This document shows positions 1 to 6,982 of a stretch of 10,397 nucleotides of DNA, piece by piece. The DNA is taken from contig JAQUYY010000047.1 of the NCBI GenBank assembly GCA_028691575.1, positions 1 to 10,397 of the forward strand, given 5' to 3'. The notes beneath the pieces were generated by a model. It saw only the letters and a program-made list of their open reading frames with translations, searched no databases and had not been told where the DNA came from. How positions within the stretch are numbered: position 1 is the first letter of the stretch; each line of letters begins with the position of its first letter. Origin of the DNA: Candidatus Gastranaerophilales bacterium (GTDB taxonomy: Bacteria; Cyanobacteriota; Vampirovibrionia; Gastranaerophilales; JAQUYY01). The position numbers and the translations under genes are program-made.

Positions 1-330
1 GCTATCAAGGATGCCGTAAGAAAAGCAAAACCTGTTATTCTTGAGCCTATTATGAAGGTTGAAGTTGAAGTACCTGAAGATTACTTAGGCGATGTAATCG
101 GTGATATTTCTTCAAGACGTGGTCGTATTGAAGGAATGGGAGCAATTGAAGGAACCGGCATTCAAAAAGTTAATGCTATGGTACCTCTTGCTGAAATGTT
201 CGGCTATGCAACTGATATCAGAAGCAAAACTCAAGGCAGAGGCACATTTTCCATGGAATTCTGCCAGTACGAACAAGTACCGGGTAATATTGCTGAAGAA
301 ATAATTGCAAAAAGCGGTACTTCTTCATAA
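1..330 (+). CDS. fusA: Elongation factor G, C-terminal part (5' end outside window)
   Basis: EF-G is the cytoplasmic GTPase that moves tRNA and mRNA through the ribosome after each peptide bond and, with ribosome recycling factor, splits the ribosome after termination. Only the last 109 codons are present, in frame from base 1 to the TAA at 328-330. They cover the end of domain IV and domain V. Visible hallmarks are EPIMKVEVEVPEDYLGDV, SRRGRIEGM and the highly conserved MVPLAEMFGYATDIRS followed by TQGRGTFSMEF; the protein ends KSGTSS. These are typical of canonical EF-G. The GTPase domain lies upstream, so a paralogue cannot be fully excluded. In many bacteria tuf follows fusA in the str operon; here a strong terminator follows at once, so fusA is the last gene of its transcript. 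Confidence 0.95.
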   Translation, partial: AIKDAVRKAKPVILEPIMKVEVEVPEDYLGDVIGDISSRRGRIEGMGAIEGTGIQKVNAMVPLAEMFGYATDIRSKTQGRGTFSMEFCQYEQVPGNIAEEIIAKSGTSS

Positions 331-344
331 ATCAATTAAATATA

Positions 345-380
345 AAAAAGAGCCTGCCAACCGGTAGGCTCTTTTTGTTT
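345..380. terminator. Strong bidirectional intrinsic terminator
   Basis: The arms at 345-358 and 363-376 form a 14-bp stem (13 Watson-Crick pairs and one G-T) closed by the four-base loop AACC. The stem core is GAGCC/GGCTC, flanked by an A5 tract on the left and a T5 tract on the right. It lies 14 bases after the fusA stop. Because the A and T tracts are symmetric, the reverse strand also reads as a GC-rich hairpin followed by Ts. It can therefore end both fusA and the convergent small gene that stops at 403. Confidence 0.9.
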
Positions 381-402
381 TAAGAATAATTTATGTTGGA
401 TT

Positions 403-579
403 TTATTTGGCTTTGAAAACGCTATCAAAGTTTGCCAGAACAAAACCTGCAATGACTGCCCATGCAACACAATTAAAAATACCTACCATATCTCCTTTAG
501 AACCGTAGATTAAACCGCCGATTACATCCGCAATAATAATCAGTATTATCAACGTTTTAACATCCTCAATATTTTTCAA
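403..579 (-). CDS. Small two-helix membrane protein (58 aa, TTG start), unknown function
   Basis: I do not recognise a family. The frame begins with TTG at 579-577 and ends with TAA at 405-403. The start is supported by a strong Shine-Dalgarno GGGAGG at 592-587, seven bases upstream. The product starts MKNIEDVKTL. Two hydrophobic segments can be seen: about residues 9-25 (rich in Ile and Leu, ending GGLIYG) and about residues 32-50 (MVGIFNCVAWAVIAGF). A short polar turn SKGD joins them, and the tail SVFKAK is basic. This suggests a hairpin inner-membrane protein with both ends in the cytoplasm. The gene is convergent with fusA, shares its terminator, and is divergent from the gene at 671. It is short and has a rare start codon, so automatic callers may skip it. 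Its reality rests on the ribosome binding site, the clean hydrophobic pattern and the terminator position; function is unknown. Confidence 0.72.
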   Translation of the reverse strand: MKNIEDVKTLIILIIIADVIGGLIYGSKGDMVGIFNCVAWAVIAGFVLANFDSVFKAK

Positions 580-670
580 AATCTATCCTCCCAGCTTAAC
601 CGATTTAATATTTTTATTATTACATTTTTTTTATAAAATTTTCCAATCAGAGGATTTTGAGGAGAAAAAA
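580..670. promoter_or_regulatory. Divergent intergenic region with two ribosome binding sites
   Basis: This 91-bp AT-rich spacer must hold the start signals for both the small gene to the left and the gene at 671. To the right, GAGGAG at 659-664 is well placed six bases before ATG 671, and a second GAGGAT copy lies just upstream. A TATAAA (632-637) is a possible -10 box for the right-hand gene. TATTAA on the minus strand (610-605) is a possible -10 for the left-hand gene. Neither has a convincing -35 element, so the promoter assignments are weak; the ribosome binding sites are clear. Confidence 0.45.
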
Positions 671-1081
671 ATGATTAATCAATATTTAATGGTTGCCGAA
701 AATATCACTTTTAAAAATGGTAAGTTAAGCTGTATAAACATTTTTGACAGCTTTACAGCAATCTCATTGCCGGCTGAGTTTAATTTTGATATTGTGGCAA
801 TATGTGGACCCGGTTGGGAAAAAGGTGACTACGATTTAAAAATAATGGCGAAAACAGATAATTCTAATCCCGGCATAATCGGTCAAGTCAGAGCAGAAAT
901 TATGAATGATTCTTTTGTCTATAATGCTATTGCGCCGAATATCAGATTTGAAGTTGGTAATAATGTTAAAAATATTGATATACTTGTCTATAGAGATGAT
1001 ATAATAGCCATAAGCAGAAGTTATAAAGTTACTTCACTGCTATTGCAAAATGTTCAGAGTACAAATAAATTGCAGAGGTAA
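671..1081 (+). CDS. Hypothetical protein, 136 aa, resembling DUF6941-type proteins
   Basis: The start at ATG 671 follows GAGGAG with a six-base gap. The protein is soluble-looking, with no signal peptide or membrane segment, and its alternating pattern suggests a mostly beta fold. The N-terminal stretch, with AENITFKNGKLSCINIF at about residues 9-25, then a hydrophobic strand with LPAEF (33-37) and IVAICGPGWEKGDYDLKI (41-58), recalls a family of uncharacterised proteins listed as DUF6941. That match is from memory and uncertain. A later VYRDDIIAISRSYKV segment (106-120) would be a final strand pair. Function is unknown. The stop codon is five bases before the GTG of the dehydrogenase, whose ribosome binding site overlaps the end of this gene. 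The two are therefore surely on one transcript and probably translationally coupled, but this does not reveal a shared pathway. Confidence 0.8.
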   Translation: MINQYLMVAENITFKNGKLSCINIFDSFTAISLPAEFNFDIVAICGPGWEKGDYDLKIMAKTDNSNPGIIGQVRAEIMNDSFVYNAIAPNIRFEVGNNVKNIDILVYRDDIIAISRSYKVTSLLLQNVQSTNKLQR

Positions 1082-1086
1082 AAGAA

Positions 1087-2115
1087 GTGAAAAAAATTAG
1101 AACTATATTTTTTGATGTAAAAGAGTATGAAAAAGAATTTTTAATAAAAAATATGCCCAATGAAATTGACTATACGTTTGTTACGGATAATTTTCACCTT
1201 GTTTGCGAAAGAGAGATTGACAGGTACAAAGATGCTGAAATTATCTCAATTTTTACAGATTCACGAGTTAATGCGAATTATATGAAAAAATTTCAAAATT
1301 TAAAAATGGTATCTGCTCGCTCGACCGGATTTAGCCATATAGATTTGGATTACTGCAAAAAATACGATATAGCAGTAGTAAATGTGCCAAGATATGGAGA
1401 TGCAACTGTTGCAGAATTTGCATTCGGACTTTTGCTTAATGTTGCAAGGAAAATTAACATTGCATATTCTGATTTGCAAGAAGGAACAATTAATACGCAT
1501 AAATATATCGGCATTGATTTAATTGATAAAAATATTGGAATTATCGGAACTGGTGCAATCGGCTCTAATGCTATCAGAATTGCACATGGTTTTGGAATGA
1601 AAATTTTGGCGTATGACCCGTTTCCTAAAAAGGAGTTGATTAGCAAATATAAGGTAAAATATGTTAATTTAAACGAGTTATACAGTGAATCTGATATTAT
1701 TTCAATTCATGCGCCGTCTACTAAAGAAAATTTTCATATGATAAATAATGATGCTTTTTCTAAAATGAAAGATGGTGTTGTTTTTATCAATACAGCTCGT
1801 GGGGAAATCGTTGATACGGAAGCTTTATATAAAGCATTGGTATCAGAAAAAGTTGCAGCTGCAGGTTTAGATGTGGTGGAGTGTGAAGATATTTTAGCCA
1901 ATCAAGAACAATATTTAGCAAAAATTGATTGCGTAAAACAAGATTGCCTGGCAAAAACACTTATAAATCACAGATTATTAAGTATGCCAAATGTAGTTGT
2001 AACTCCACATGTGGCTTTTGATACAAAAGAAGCTATCGGACGAATTTTGAAAACGACCATCGATAATTTGCAAGGTTATATAAATAATAAAATTATTAAT
2101 AATGTCTGTTGTTAA
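1087..2115 (+). CDS. D-2-hydroxyacid dehydrogenase, D-lactate dehydrogenase-like
   Basis: A cytoplasmic NAD-dependent enzyme that interconverts 2-keto acids and D-2-hydroxy acids; the likely reaction is pyruvate plus NADH to D-lactate, regenerating NAD in fermentation. It is 342 residues, the usual family length. The nucleotide-binding fold has GTGAIG at 154-159 and an Asp at 177 (AYDP) that favours NAD over NADP. The catalytic set is complete: Arg238 in NTARGE, Glu267 in the LDVVECE segment (29 residues after the Arg, as in Lactobacillus D-LDH) and His308 in TPHVAF. Start is GTG at 1087 with AGAGG at 1074-1078 as ribosome binding site. The segment between Glu267 and His308 is about nine residues longer than I recall for Lactobacillus D-LDH and holds Cys282 and Cys287. 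The exact substrate (pyruvate, phenylpyruvate, 2-ketoisocaproate or a VanH-like role) cannot be read from the sequence. Confidence 0.9.
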   Translation: MKKIRTIFFDVKEYEKEFLIKNMPNEIDYTFVTDNFHLVCEREIDRYKDAEIISIFTDSRVNANYMKKFQNLKMVSARSTGFSHIDLDYCKKYDIAVVNVPRYGDATVAEFAFGLLLNVARKINIAYSDLQEGTINTHKYIGIDLIDKNIGIIGTGAIGSNAIRIAHGFGMKILAYDPFPKKELISKYKVKYVNLNELYSESDIISIHAPSTKENFHMINNDAFSKMKDGVVFINTARGEIVDTEALYKALVSEKVAAAGLDVVECEDILANQEQYLAKIDCVKQDCLAKTLINHRLLSMPNVVVTPHVAFDTKEAIGRILKTTIDNLQGYINNKIINNVCC

Positions 2116-2116
2116 G

Positions 2117-2138
2117 AAAAAAGCTCAAAACTTTTTTT
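2117..2138 (+). terminator. Possible weak intrinsic terminator after the dehydrogenase
   Basis: Directly after the stop at 2115, AAAAAAG (2117-2123) and CTTTTTT (2131-2137) can pair into a seven-bp stem with a seven-base loop, and the descending arm continues as a T run. The stem is almost all A-T, so termination would be leaky at best. A fresh promoter follows at once. Confidence 0.35.
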
Positions 2139-2150
2139 ATACGCTTTAAA

Positions 2151-2159
2151 TGATATAAT
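2151..2159 (+). promoter_or_regulatory. Extended -10 promoter for the transporter-ferritin pair
   Basis: TGATATAAT matches the extended -10 consensus (TG, one base, TATAAT) exactly. The expected -35 region around 2131-2136 is only a T run, which is common when an extended -10 is present. Transcription would begin near 2166, about 30 bases before ATG 2196. The untranslated leader is very AT-rich and carries AGGGGAG at 2185-2191 as ribosome binding site. Confidence 0.65.
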
Positions 2160-2195
2160 ATAAAAAAATAAAAAATTGTTTTGTAGGGGAGATGA

Positions 2196-3896
2196 ATGGC
2201 TGAAAATGCGAGAGAAAATAACAAATTAAACATAAAAGAATTGCTATCAATATTAAAAGGTGATTTATTAGGCGGATTAACTTCAGGAATTATTGCTATT
2301 CCACTGGCATTAGCTTTCGGTGTTGCAAGTGGGATAGGAGCATTAGCGGGACTATATGGCGCAATTGTATTATGCTTTTTAGCAGCGGTTTTTGGCGGAG
2401 CATCTGTTCAAATCTCAGGTCCTACAGGTCCTATGACCGTTATTGTTGCATCAGCTATTGCAATGTATCCAAATGATCCCAAAACAATTTTTACTATTAT
2501 AGTATTAGCAGGAATTTTTCAGATTTTATTATCATTAACAAGATTAGCCGGTATTGTAAAATATGTCCCATATCCTGTGATATCAGGGTTTATGAGTGGC
2601 ATTGGTTCGATTATTATAATTTTGCAATCCAACCCTTTCATGGGAGCAAATGTTATTGGCTCTCCAATAAATACGATAATTAATTACCCTAATAGTATTT
2701 CGCAACTTAATTATGAAGCGTTATTATTGGGTTTAATTACTTTAATAATAGTTTTTTTCACTCCTCAAAAAATAAACAGAATTGTGCCGTCAGCATTAAT
2801 TGCTTTAGTTGTGGGAACTATATTAAATGTAAAATTAGGATTTAATGTCAGCACAATTGGTGAAATATCTTCATCAATTCCTAAAATTATAATGCCTATT
2901 TTATCAGTTAAAACATTATTAACATTAATCCCTATTTCATTAACTCTTGCAATAATTGGAGCGGTAGATTCGCTATTAACAGCCCTTGTAATTGATTCGG
3001 TTACAAAAACAAAACACAATCCCGATAAAGTATTGTTCGGACAAGGTATAGGTAATGCTATAGCAGGTTTATTCGGTGGAATTGTAGGAGCAGGAGCTAC
3101 AATGAGAACTGTTGTAAATATAAAATCAGGTGGAAGAACCAGATTATCAGCAATTATTCACGCATTATTTCTTGTAACTTTGCTTGCGGGTGCTGGAGTG
3201 CTTGTTAAAAATGTTCCAATGGCAGTTTTGGCGGGTATTTTAATGAAAGTTGGCTCTGATATTATAGATTTTAAATTTATTAAAGTCTTAAAATATGCAC
3301 CCCGACATGATTTATACGTTATGGCAATTGTTTATTTCTTAACTGTATTTTATGATTTAATATTCGCTGTTGGTGCAGGGATTACCCTTTCCGCATTACT
3401 ATTTGCACAAAGGGTTGCTAAACAAACCAGTGTTGATGTTAAAGAAGTTAAGGATAAAGTAATTCGCAAACTTGAAAAACAAATTGAAGTTGATACAAAA
3501 CATGAAATCCGTATAGTTCATATTGAAGGGCAATTTTTCTTCGGCTCGGCAACTCAAATTATTTCACATTTTGATGAATTATTAGGAACTAAATATTTGA
3601 TATTAAACTATGATTCATCCTCATTAATGGATATTTCAGCTGTATTTGCCCTTGAAGATATAATTATCAGGCTAAAAAGCCAACATATTAAAGTAATGCT
3701 GGTTATTAACAACAAAAAAATTGAAGAACAACTTAAAAATCTTGGTATAATAAAACAAATCGGTTCAAAGCATTTATTCTACAATGAGATGGATGCTATT
3801 CAAAAAACCAAAACGTATTTAAAAAGAAAAGTTAAAAAAAAGAAATTAGTAAATAAAAATGACGAAGCCGAAATACAAGAAATTCAAAATGTATAA
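2196..3896 (+). CDS. SulP-family anion transporter with STAS domain, BicA-like
   Basis: An inner-membrane secondary transporter of the SLC26/SulP family, which carries bicarbonate, sulfate or other anions, often with sodium. The 566 residues split into a membrane part of about 14 helices (residues 22-405) and a C-terminal cytoplasmic STAS domain (about 435-540), followed by a very basic tail (KRKVKKKK, 543-550). Signature stretches are GGLTSGIIAIPLALAFGVAS (26-45), SGPTGPMTVIV (74-84), ISGFMSGIG (129-137), and the helix 8 to 10 region AVDSLLTALV (256-265) to GAGATM (298-303) and NIKSGGRTRLSA (308-319). From memory these are strikingly close to cyanobacterial BicA. Asp258, Thr262 and Thr302, which coordinate sodium in BicA, are present at the same numbers. 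This suggests a sodium-linked bicarbonate carrier, but sulfate or other anions remain possible. Start ATG 2196 has AGGGGAG close upstream; another ATG at 2192 is out of frame. Ferritin follows after 12 bases. Confidence 0.9.
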   Translation: MAENARENNKLNIKELLSILKGDLLGGLTSGIIAIPLALAFGVASGIGALAGLYGAIVLCFLAAVFGGASVQISGPTGPMTVIVASAIAMYPNDPKTIFTIIVLAGIFQILLSLTRLAGIVKYVPYPVISGFMSGIGSIIIILQSNPFMGANVIGSPINTIINYPNSISQLNYEALLLGLITLIIVFFTPQKINRIVPSALIALVVGTILNVKLGFNVSTIGEISSSIPKIIMPILSVKTLLTLIPISLTLAIIGAVDSLLTALVIDSVTKTKHNPDKVLFGQGIGNAIAGLFGGIVGAGATMRTVVNIKSGGRTRLSAIIHALFLVTLLAGAGVLVKNVPMAVLAGILMKVGSDIIDFKFIKVLKYAPRHDLYVMAIVYFLTVFYDLIFAVGAGITLSALLFAQRVAKQTSVDVKEVKDKVIRKLEKQIEVDTKHEIRIVHIEGQFFFGSATQIISHFDELLGTKYLILNYDSSSLMDISAVFALEDIIIRLKSQHIKVMLVINNKKIEEQLKNLGIIKQIGSKHLFYNEMDAIQKTKTYLKRKVKKKKLVNKNDEAEIQEIQNV

Positions 3897-3908
3897 AGGA
3901 GAAAACCA

Positions 3909-4415
3909 ATGTTATTAGAAAAAATGCAAACGGTACTCAATAAACAACTGAATGAAGAATTATTTTCATCCTATTTATATTTATCAATGGCTGCATATTG
4001 TAATTCTATAGGGTTACAAGGTTTTGCTAATTGGATGCAAGTTCAGGTTCAAGAAGAAAATTTTCATGCGATGAAAATGTACAATTATATCTTGGATAGG
4101 GGCGGAAAAATTATTCTTGATAAAATTGAAAAACCTAAAACCGAATGGAATTCAATTACTGAAGTTTTTGAAGAAACTCTAAAACACGAACAATTTATCA
4201 CATCTTGCATAAATAAACTTGTTGATGTATCTATTGAAGAAAGAGATCATGCAACAAATTCTTTTCTTCAATGGTTTGTAACAGAACAGATAGAAGAAGA
4301 ATTAACCGCAGGTGATATTTTAAGCAAACTAAAATTAATCGGTGAAAATGGCAATGCAATCTTTATGTTGGATAAAGAAATGGCAGCAAGAGTATTTGTG
4401 CCACCTGTGGCATAA
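3909..4415 (+). CDS. ftnA: Bacterial non-haem ferritin
   Basis: An iron-storage protein that assembles into a 24-subunit cytoplasmic cage, oxidises ferrous iron at a di-iron centre and stores it as ferric mineral, also limiting iron-driven oxidative damage. The 168 residues match the usual length. Residues lining the di-iron and third iron site of E. coli FtnA are all present at identical positions: Glu17, Tyr24, Glu49, Glu50, His53, Glu94, Glu126, Gln127, Glu129 and Glu130. There is no haem-ligand methionine pattern indicating a bacterioferritin. ATG 3909 has AAAGGAG at 3895-3901, which overlaps the stop codon of the SulP gene, so both are on one transcript. No Fur box or iron-responsive sequence stands out at the operon promoter. 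The stop is only four bases from the end of the convergent glycosyltransferase gene, leaving no room for a terminator between them. Confidence 0.95.
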   Translation: MLLEKMQTVLNKQLNEELFSSYLYLSMAAYCNSIGLQGFANWMQVQVQEENFHAMKMYNYILDRGGKIILDKIEKPKTEWNSITEVFEETLKHEQFITSCINKLVDVSIEERDHATNSFLQWFVTEQIEEELTAGDILSKLKLIGENGNAIFMLDKEMAARVFVPPVA

Positions 4416-4419
4416 CTTT

Positions 4420-5646
4420 TTATACAGAAGCTAAAAACCGGTTTAATTCATTAATCCTAGCTTCATAATAACTTTCTATATTACCATAGGTACTTTTTTG
4501 AAATTCTAGTAATGCTGTTTTATCGTTTAACAAATTATGAATGTTTTGAGCTGTTTGGGCATTATTTTGCCTATCAATTATTGCTTTTGGCGAAATAAAT
4601 GAAATAGCATCAAGCGAAATTTGAGTTGATGCAATCGGCATTTGATAAGAAATTGCATCAAGCAGTTTAACTTTTACCCCTGCACCGTAAATAATTGGAC
4701 AAATGTACAAATTTGAGGTCAAATGTAATAATTCTAACTTTTTATCCGTTACAAACCCTAAAAACTCTACATTAGAGGGAATTTTAAAATCAATATTTTT
4801 TTTAGAAGTTCCGGCTATAAAAATTTTTATTTCATTATCTGACTCAAGCAATTTTGGCGACAATTCTTTGCATATCCACTTAATAGCATCAATGTTAGGC
4901 AAAAAGTCATATGCACCAACAAAAAGCAAGGTTTTGTTCGGGGAATAATTCCACAACTTTTCTTTTTTATCCAAAAGTGGCGGAGCATAAATTGATTTTT
5001 TAGGGGTAATTTTCAATTTATTCTTAAAAAGTGCCTCATCCGTTTTAGAAACAAAAATAACGCCATCGGTATTTTGCATAATTTTTTTCTCAAGATGTTT
5101 TGTCTTATAAACATCAAACAAATAAAGATATTTTTTAAAAGAAAATATGCCCTCTAATTTGCCTAAGTCCTTAATATATTGAAATTCTGCATTTTGGGAA
5201 ATATATATAAATTTAGTTTTTTTATCTTTTTTATTTGTCATTAATATTTTTTTAAAGTTCGCAGGAAGCATATTATATGAGCGAATGCTATCTAAAATTA
5301 CAATATCCGGAGTCTGTGATTCTAGGTATTTTGCGCATTTTGTATTTTCAAACCTCAGTGGCAGTAGGGCATCATCTTTTTTTAAAATAAAGTTTAAAAA
5401 CATTGAAATTTTTTGCGAAACTGACTGCTTAAAATCCGAATAATCATGTTCAAAAACTTTATAGTTTATACCTGTATTTTGCAATAAATCCTCATCATTT
5501 TTGCTTTTTCCGACAATCAAAGTAAAATCAAAATCAGGGGTTTTTGATATTTCCTTAATAAAAGCCCAGCTTCCTTTTTTCCCTCCGTTATTGATTGGCA
5601 GAGGATACACAGCATCTAAATAAATAATTTTTTTCTTATTGCTCAT
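4420..5646 (-). CDS. GT-B glycosyltransferase, family 4 like
   Basis: A probable cytoplasmic or membrane-associated enzyme that moves a sugar from a nucleotide donor to a growing glycan. Length is 408 residues in the two-Rossmann-domain GT-B layout. The N-terminal acceptor domain starts with a glycine-rich loop (PINNGGKKGS, 17-26) and has SQNAEFQYIKDL (150-161), the place where relatives often carry HNxE. The C-terminal donor domain starts at LLFVGAYDFLPNIDAIKWI (240-258) and contains GFV (297-299) and GAGVKVKLLDAISYQMPIAS (321-340). Relatives usually have LEAMA where this protein has LDAIS, so Asp330 replaces the usual glutamate. ATG 5646 lies inside the last codons of the flippase gene (11-base overlap), with GAGAGG a few bases before it, so translation is probably coupled. 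Substrate and linkage cannot be told; lipid-linked surface polysaccharide is the likely product. Confidence 0.8.
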   Translation of the reverse strand: MSNKKKIIYLDAVYPLPINNGGKKGSWAFIKEISKTPDFDFTLIVGKSKNDEDLLQNTGINYKVFEHDYSDFKQSVSQKISMFLNFILKKDDALLPLRFENTKCAKYLESQTPDIVILDSIRSYNMLPANFKKILMTNKKDKKTKFIYISQNAEFQYIKDLGKLEGIFSFKKYLYLFDVYKTKHLEKKIMQNTDGVIFVSKTDEALFKNKLKITPKKSIYAPPLLDKKEKLWNYSPNKTLLFVGAYDFLPNIDAIKWICKELSPKLLESDNEIKIFIAGTSKKNIDFKIPSNVEFLGFVTDKKLELLHLTSNLYICPIIYGAGVKVKLLDAISYQMPIASTQISLDAISFISPKAIIDRQNNAQTAQNIHNLLNDKTALLEFQKSTYGNIESYYEARINELNRFLASV

Positions 5647-6925
5647 TTACAGCCTCTCTAATAAGTCTGTTTGCAAAGAATTTTTGAAAATTATATGTAA
5701 CATACTGCGAAATAATTGCACTTGCCGGGATTGCAAAAAGATTTAGTGAGTTTTTTAGCAAAAATATTAATATAGGAAAAAGTACAATGAACATTCCGTT
5801 TGAAATTATCATATATTTACTTTTTTTTGATGCGATATTAATAAATAGATAAGGTCTTTCCTGCCATACGATAAAAAGCCAGCCGGATAGCGCTAAAAAC
5901 ATAAAATTAACCGTATTTATGTCATCTAAGGTAAGGTTTTTTGATGACAAATATTTGAGCAAATACGGATTAATAATGAAAATTATAGACACAGCTAAAA
6001 TAAACATTATAACCGATTTTGAGCTAAATTCTTTAGACAAACTTTTAATTTTTTCAATTTGTTTTGCAGGAAAAAGTTCGGAAATTTTTGCCGATAAAAT
6101 TCTCTCGGCAGGTCCGATTGCAACTAAGTTTAATGTATCGGCTATTTTTTTTGCAAGGTAATAAATTGAAACTGCACCGGTTGAAAACATTACAAGAACG
6201 TTATTTATAATCATAGGGGCGAGAATATCGTGTATTCCATAGCCAATTCGTGTCATAGTGCTGTTTTTTATAAAATCGATTAATTTTTTAGTCGGTTTTC
6301 TGAATTCAATTTTACCGAGAATTTTTAACACTATAAATGTTTCTATAAGCGCACATAGTATAACACCGACGGTTCTTGCCCATGCCAGTGATTGAATATA
6401 ATTGCTTTTTGTTAAAAACAGCCCTAACAAACTCATACTGACAAAAAATGTTGGTATTCCCATCAAAATGTATGGAATAGAAAATTTTTGCTCTGCGTTC
6501 AAAAACCTGTCATTCAATGAGTACAATGGATAAACTACAAGCCCGATTATGTTTATCATCATAAGTTCTTTTAAAATGGCAAGTCTTGATAGATCTATTC
6601 CAAAAGCAAACAGTTTAATTATAGGTATGCAAAGGAGTTCAAGCAATACAAAAGCTATAATTCCTATCAATAAAACTAGAGAAAAGCATTCAAAATAAAA
6701 ATGAGAAGATTTTTGTCTGTTTTCTTTTTTGTAATCATTATAAAAAAACATAAACTGTTCAATCGGCATTGCCATTATAGACTGCAATGCAGCAAGTATT
6801 GTTACTGAAATGTAATAAGCATCAGCTTTACTGCTGATTCCAAAAATTTTAATCAGTAAAATATAATTAATTAAATTGAAAAACACATGAATAGATACGA
6901 ATATGTTATATTTTAGTTTAAACAC
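5636..6925 (-). CDS. MurJ/MviN-like lipid-linked glycan flippase (Wzx-type)
   Basis: A multi-pass inner-membrane protein of the MOP exporter superfamily, which flips undecaprenyl-linked sugars (lipid II or polysaccharide repeat units) across the membrane. The 429 residues form about 12 hydrophobic helices. The N-terminal region with SSKADAYYISV (31-41) and then a helix ending PIEQFMFF matches the early part of MurJ-like proteins (aSxxADAF motif). It is shorter than typical MurJ (about 500 or more residues), which favours a dedicated surface-polysaccharide flippase over the essential lipid II flippase. Start is GTG at 6925; AAGG eight bases upstream is a modest ribosome binding site. It is the first gene of a two-gene operon with the glycosyltransferase, driven by the promoter at 6956-6961. 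A polymerase or ligase is not seen in the window. Confidence 0.75.
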   Translation of the reverse strand: MFKLKYNIFVSIHVFFNLINYILLIKIFGISSKADAYYISVTILAALQSIMAMPIEQFMFFYNDYKKENRQKSSHFYFECFSLVLLIGIIAFVLLELLCIPIIKLFAFGIDLSRLAILKELMMINIIGLVVYPLYSLNDRFLNAEQKFSIPYILMGIPTFFVSMSLLGLFLTKSNYIQSLAWARTVGVILCALIETFIVLKILGKIEFRKPTKKLIDFIKNSTMTRIGYGIHDILAPMIINNVLVMFSTGAVSIYYLAKKIADTLNLVAIGPAERILSAKISELFPAKQIEKIKSLSKEFSSKSVIMFILAVSIIFIINPYLLKYLSSKNLTLDDINTVNFMFLALSGWLFIVWQERPYLFINIASKKSKYMIISNGMFIVLFPILIFLLKNSLNLFAIPASAIISQYVTYNFQKFFANRLIREAVNEQ

Positions 6926-6955
6926 TCTTACTGCCTTGTTTTTATTGCTATTAGG

Positions 6956-6966
6956 ATTATACCATA
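6956..6966 (-). promoter_or_regulatory. Extended -10 promoter for the flippase-glycosyltransferase operon
   Basis: Read on the minus strand the sequence is TATGGTATAAT, containing a perfect extended -10 (TG, G, TATAAT; the hexamer is 6961-6956). No -35 match is present at the expected spacing. Transcription would start near 6949, giving a leader of about 24 bases before GTG 6925. The element is made from the left arm of an inverted repeat shared with the opposite promoter. Confidence 0.65.
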
Positions 6967-6982
6967 CAAATTATATGGTATA
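6958..6982. repeat. 9-bp perfect inverted repeat between divergent genes
   Basis: TATACCATA (6958-6966) and TATGGTATA (6974-6982) are perfect inverted copies separated by seven bases (CAAATTA). The 25-bp dyad sits at the centre of the 78-base divergent intergenic region. Each arm supplies most of an extended -10 box, so the symmetry is explained by two outward promoters. It also has the geometry of a binding site for a dimeric regulator, and the two readings are not exclusive. Confidence 0.7.

Noticed and set aside
1300..1646. Two long open frames on the minus strand inside the dehydrogenase gene
   Set aside because: They lie wholly opposite a well-supported gene, lack ribosome binding sites and encode no recognisable protein; they are shadows of the true reading frame.
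2147..2175. Fur-box-like AT-rich sequence at the transporter-ferritin promoter
   Set aside because: Only partial likeness to GATAAT repeats in a region that is nearly all A and T; no proper dyad.
2192..2203. Three-codon frame (ATG AAT GGC TGA) overlapping the SulP start, possible leader control
   Set aside because: Explained by chance overlap of ATG with the true start; no attenuator or conserved structure is visible.
2765..3019. Minus-strand open frame of 84 codons inside the SulP gene
   Set aside because: Opposite a conserved transporter region with clear family motifs; no start signal or known domain.
4435..4444. Perfect palindrome AAACCGGTTT near the ferritin stop
   Set aside because: Inside the glycosyltransferase coding end, too short for a terminator, and expected by chance in sequence of this length.
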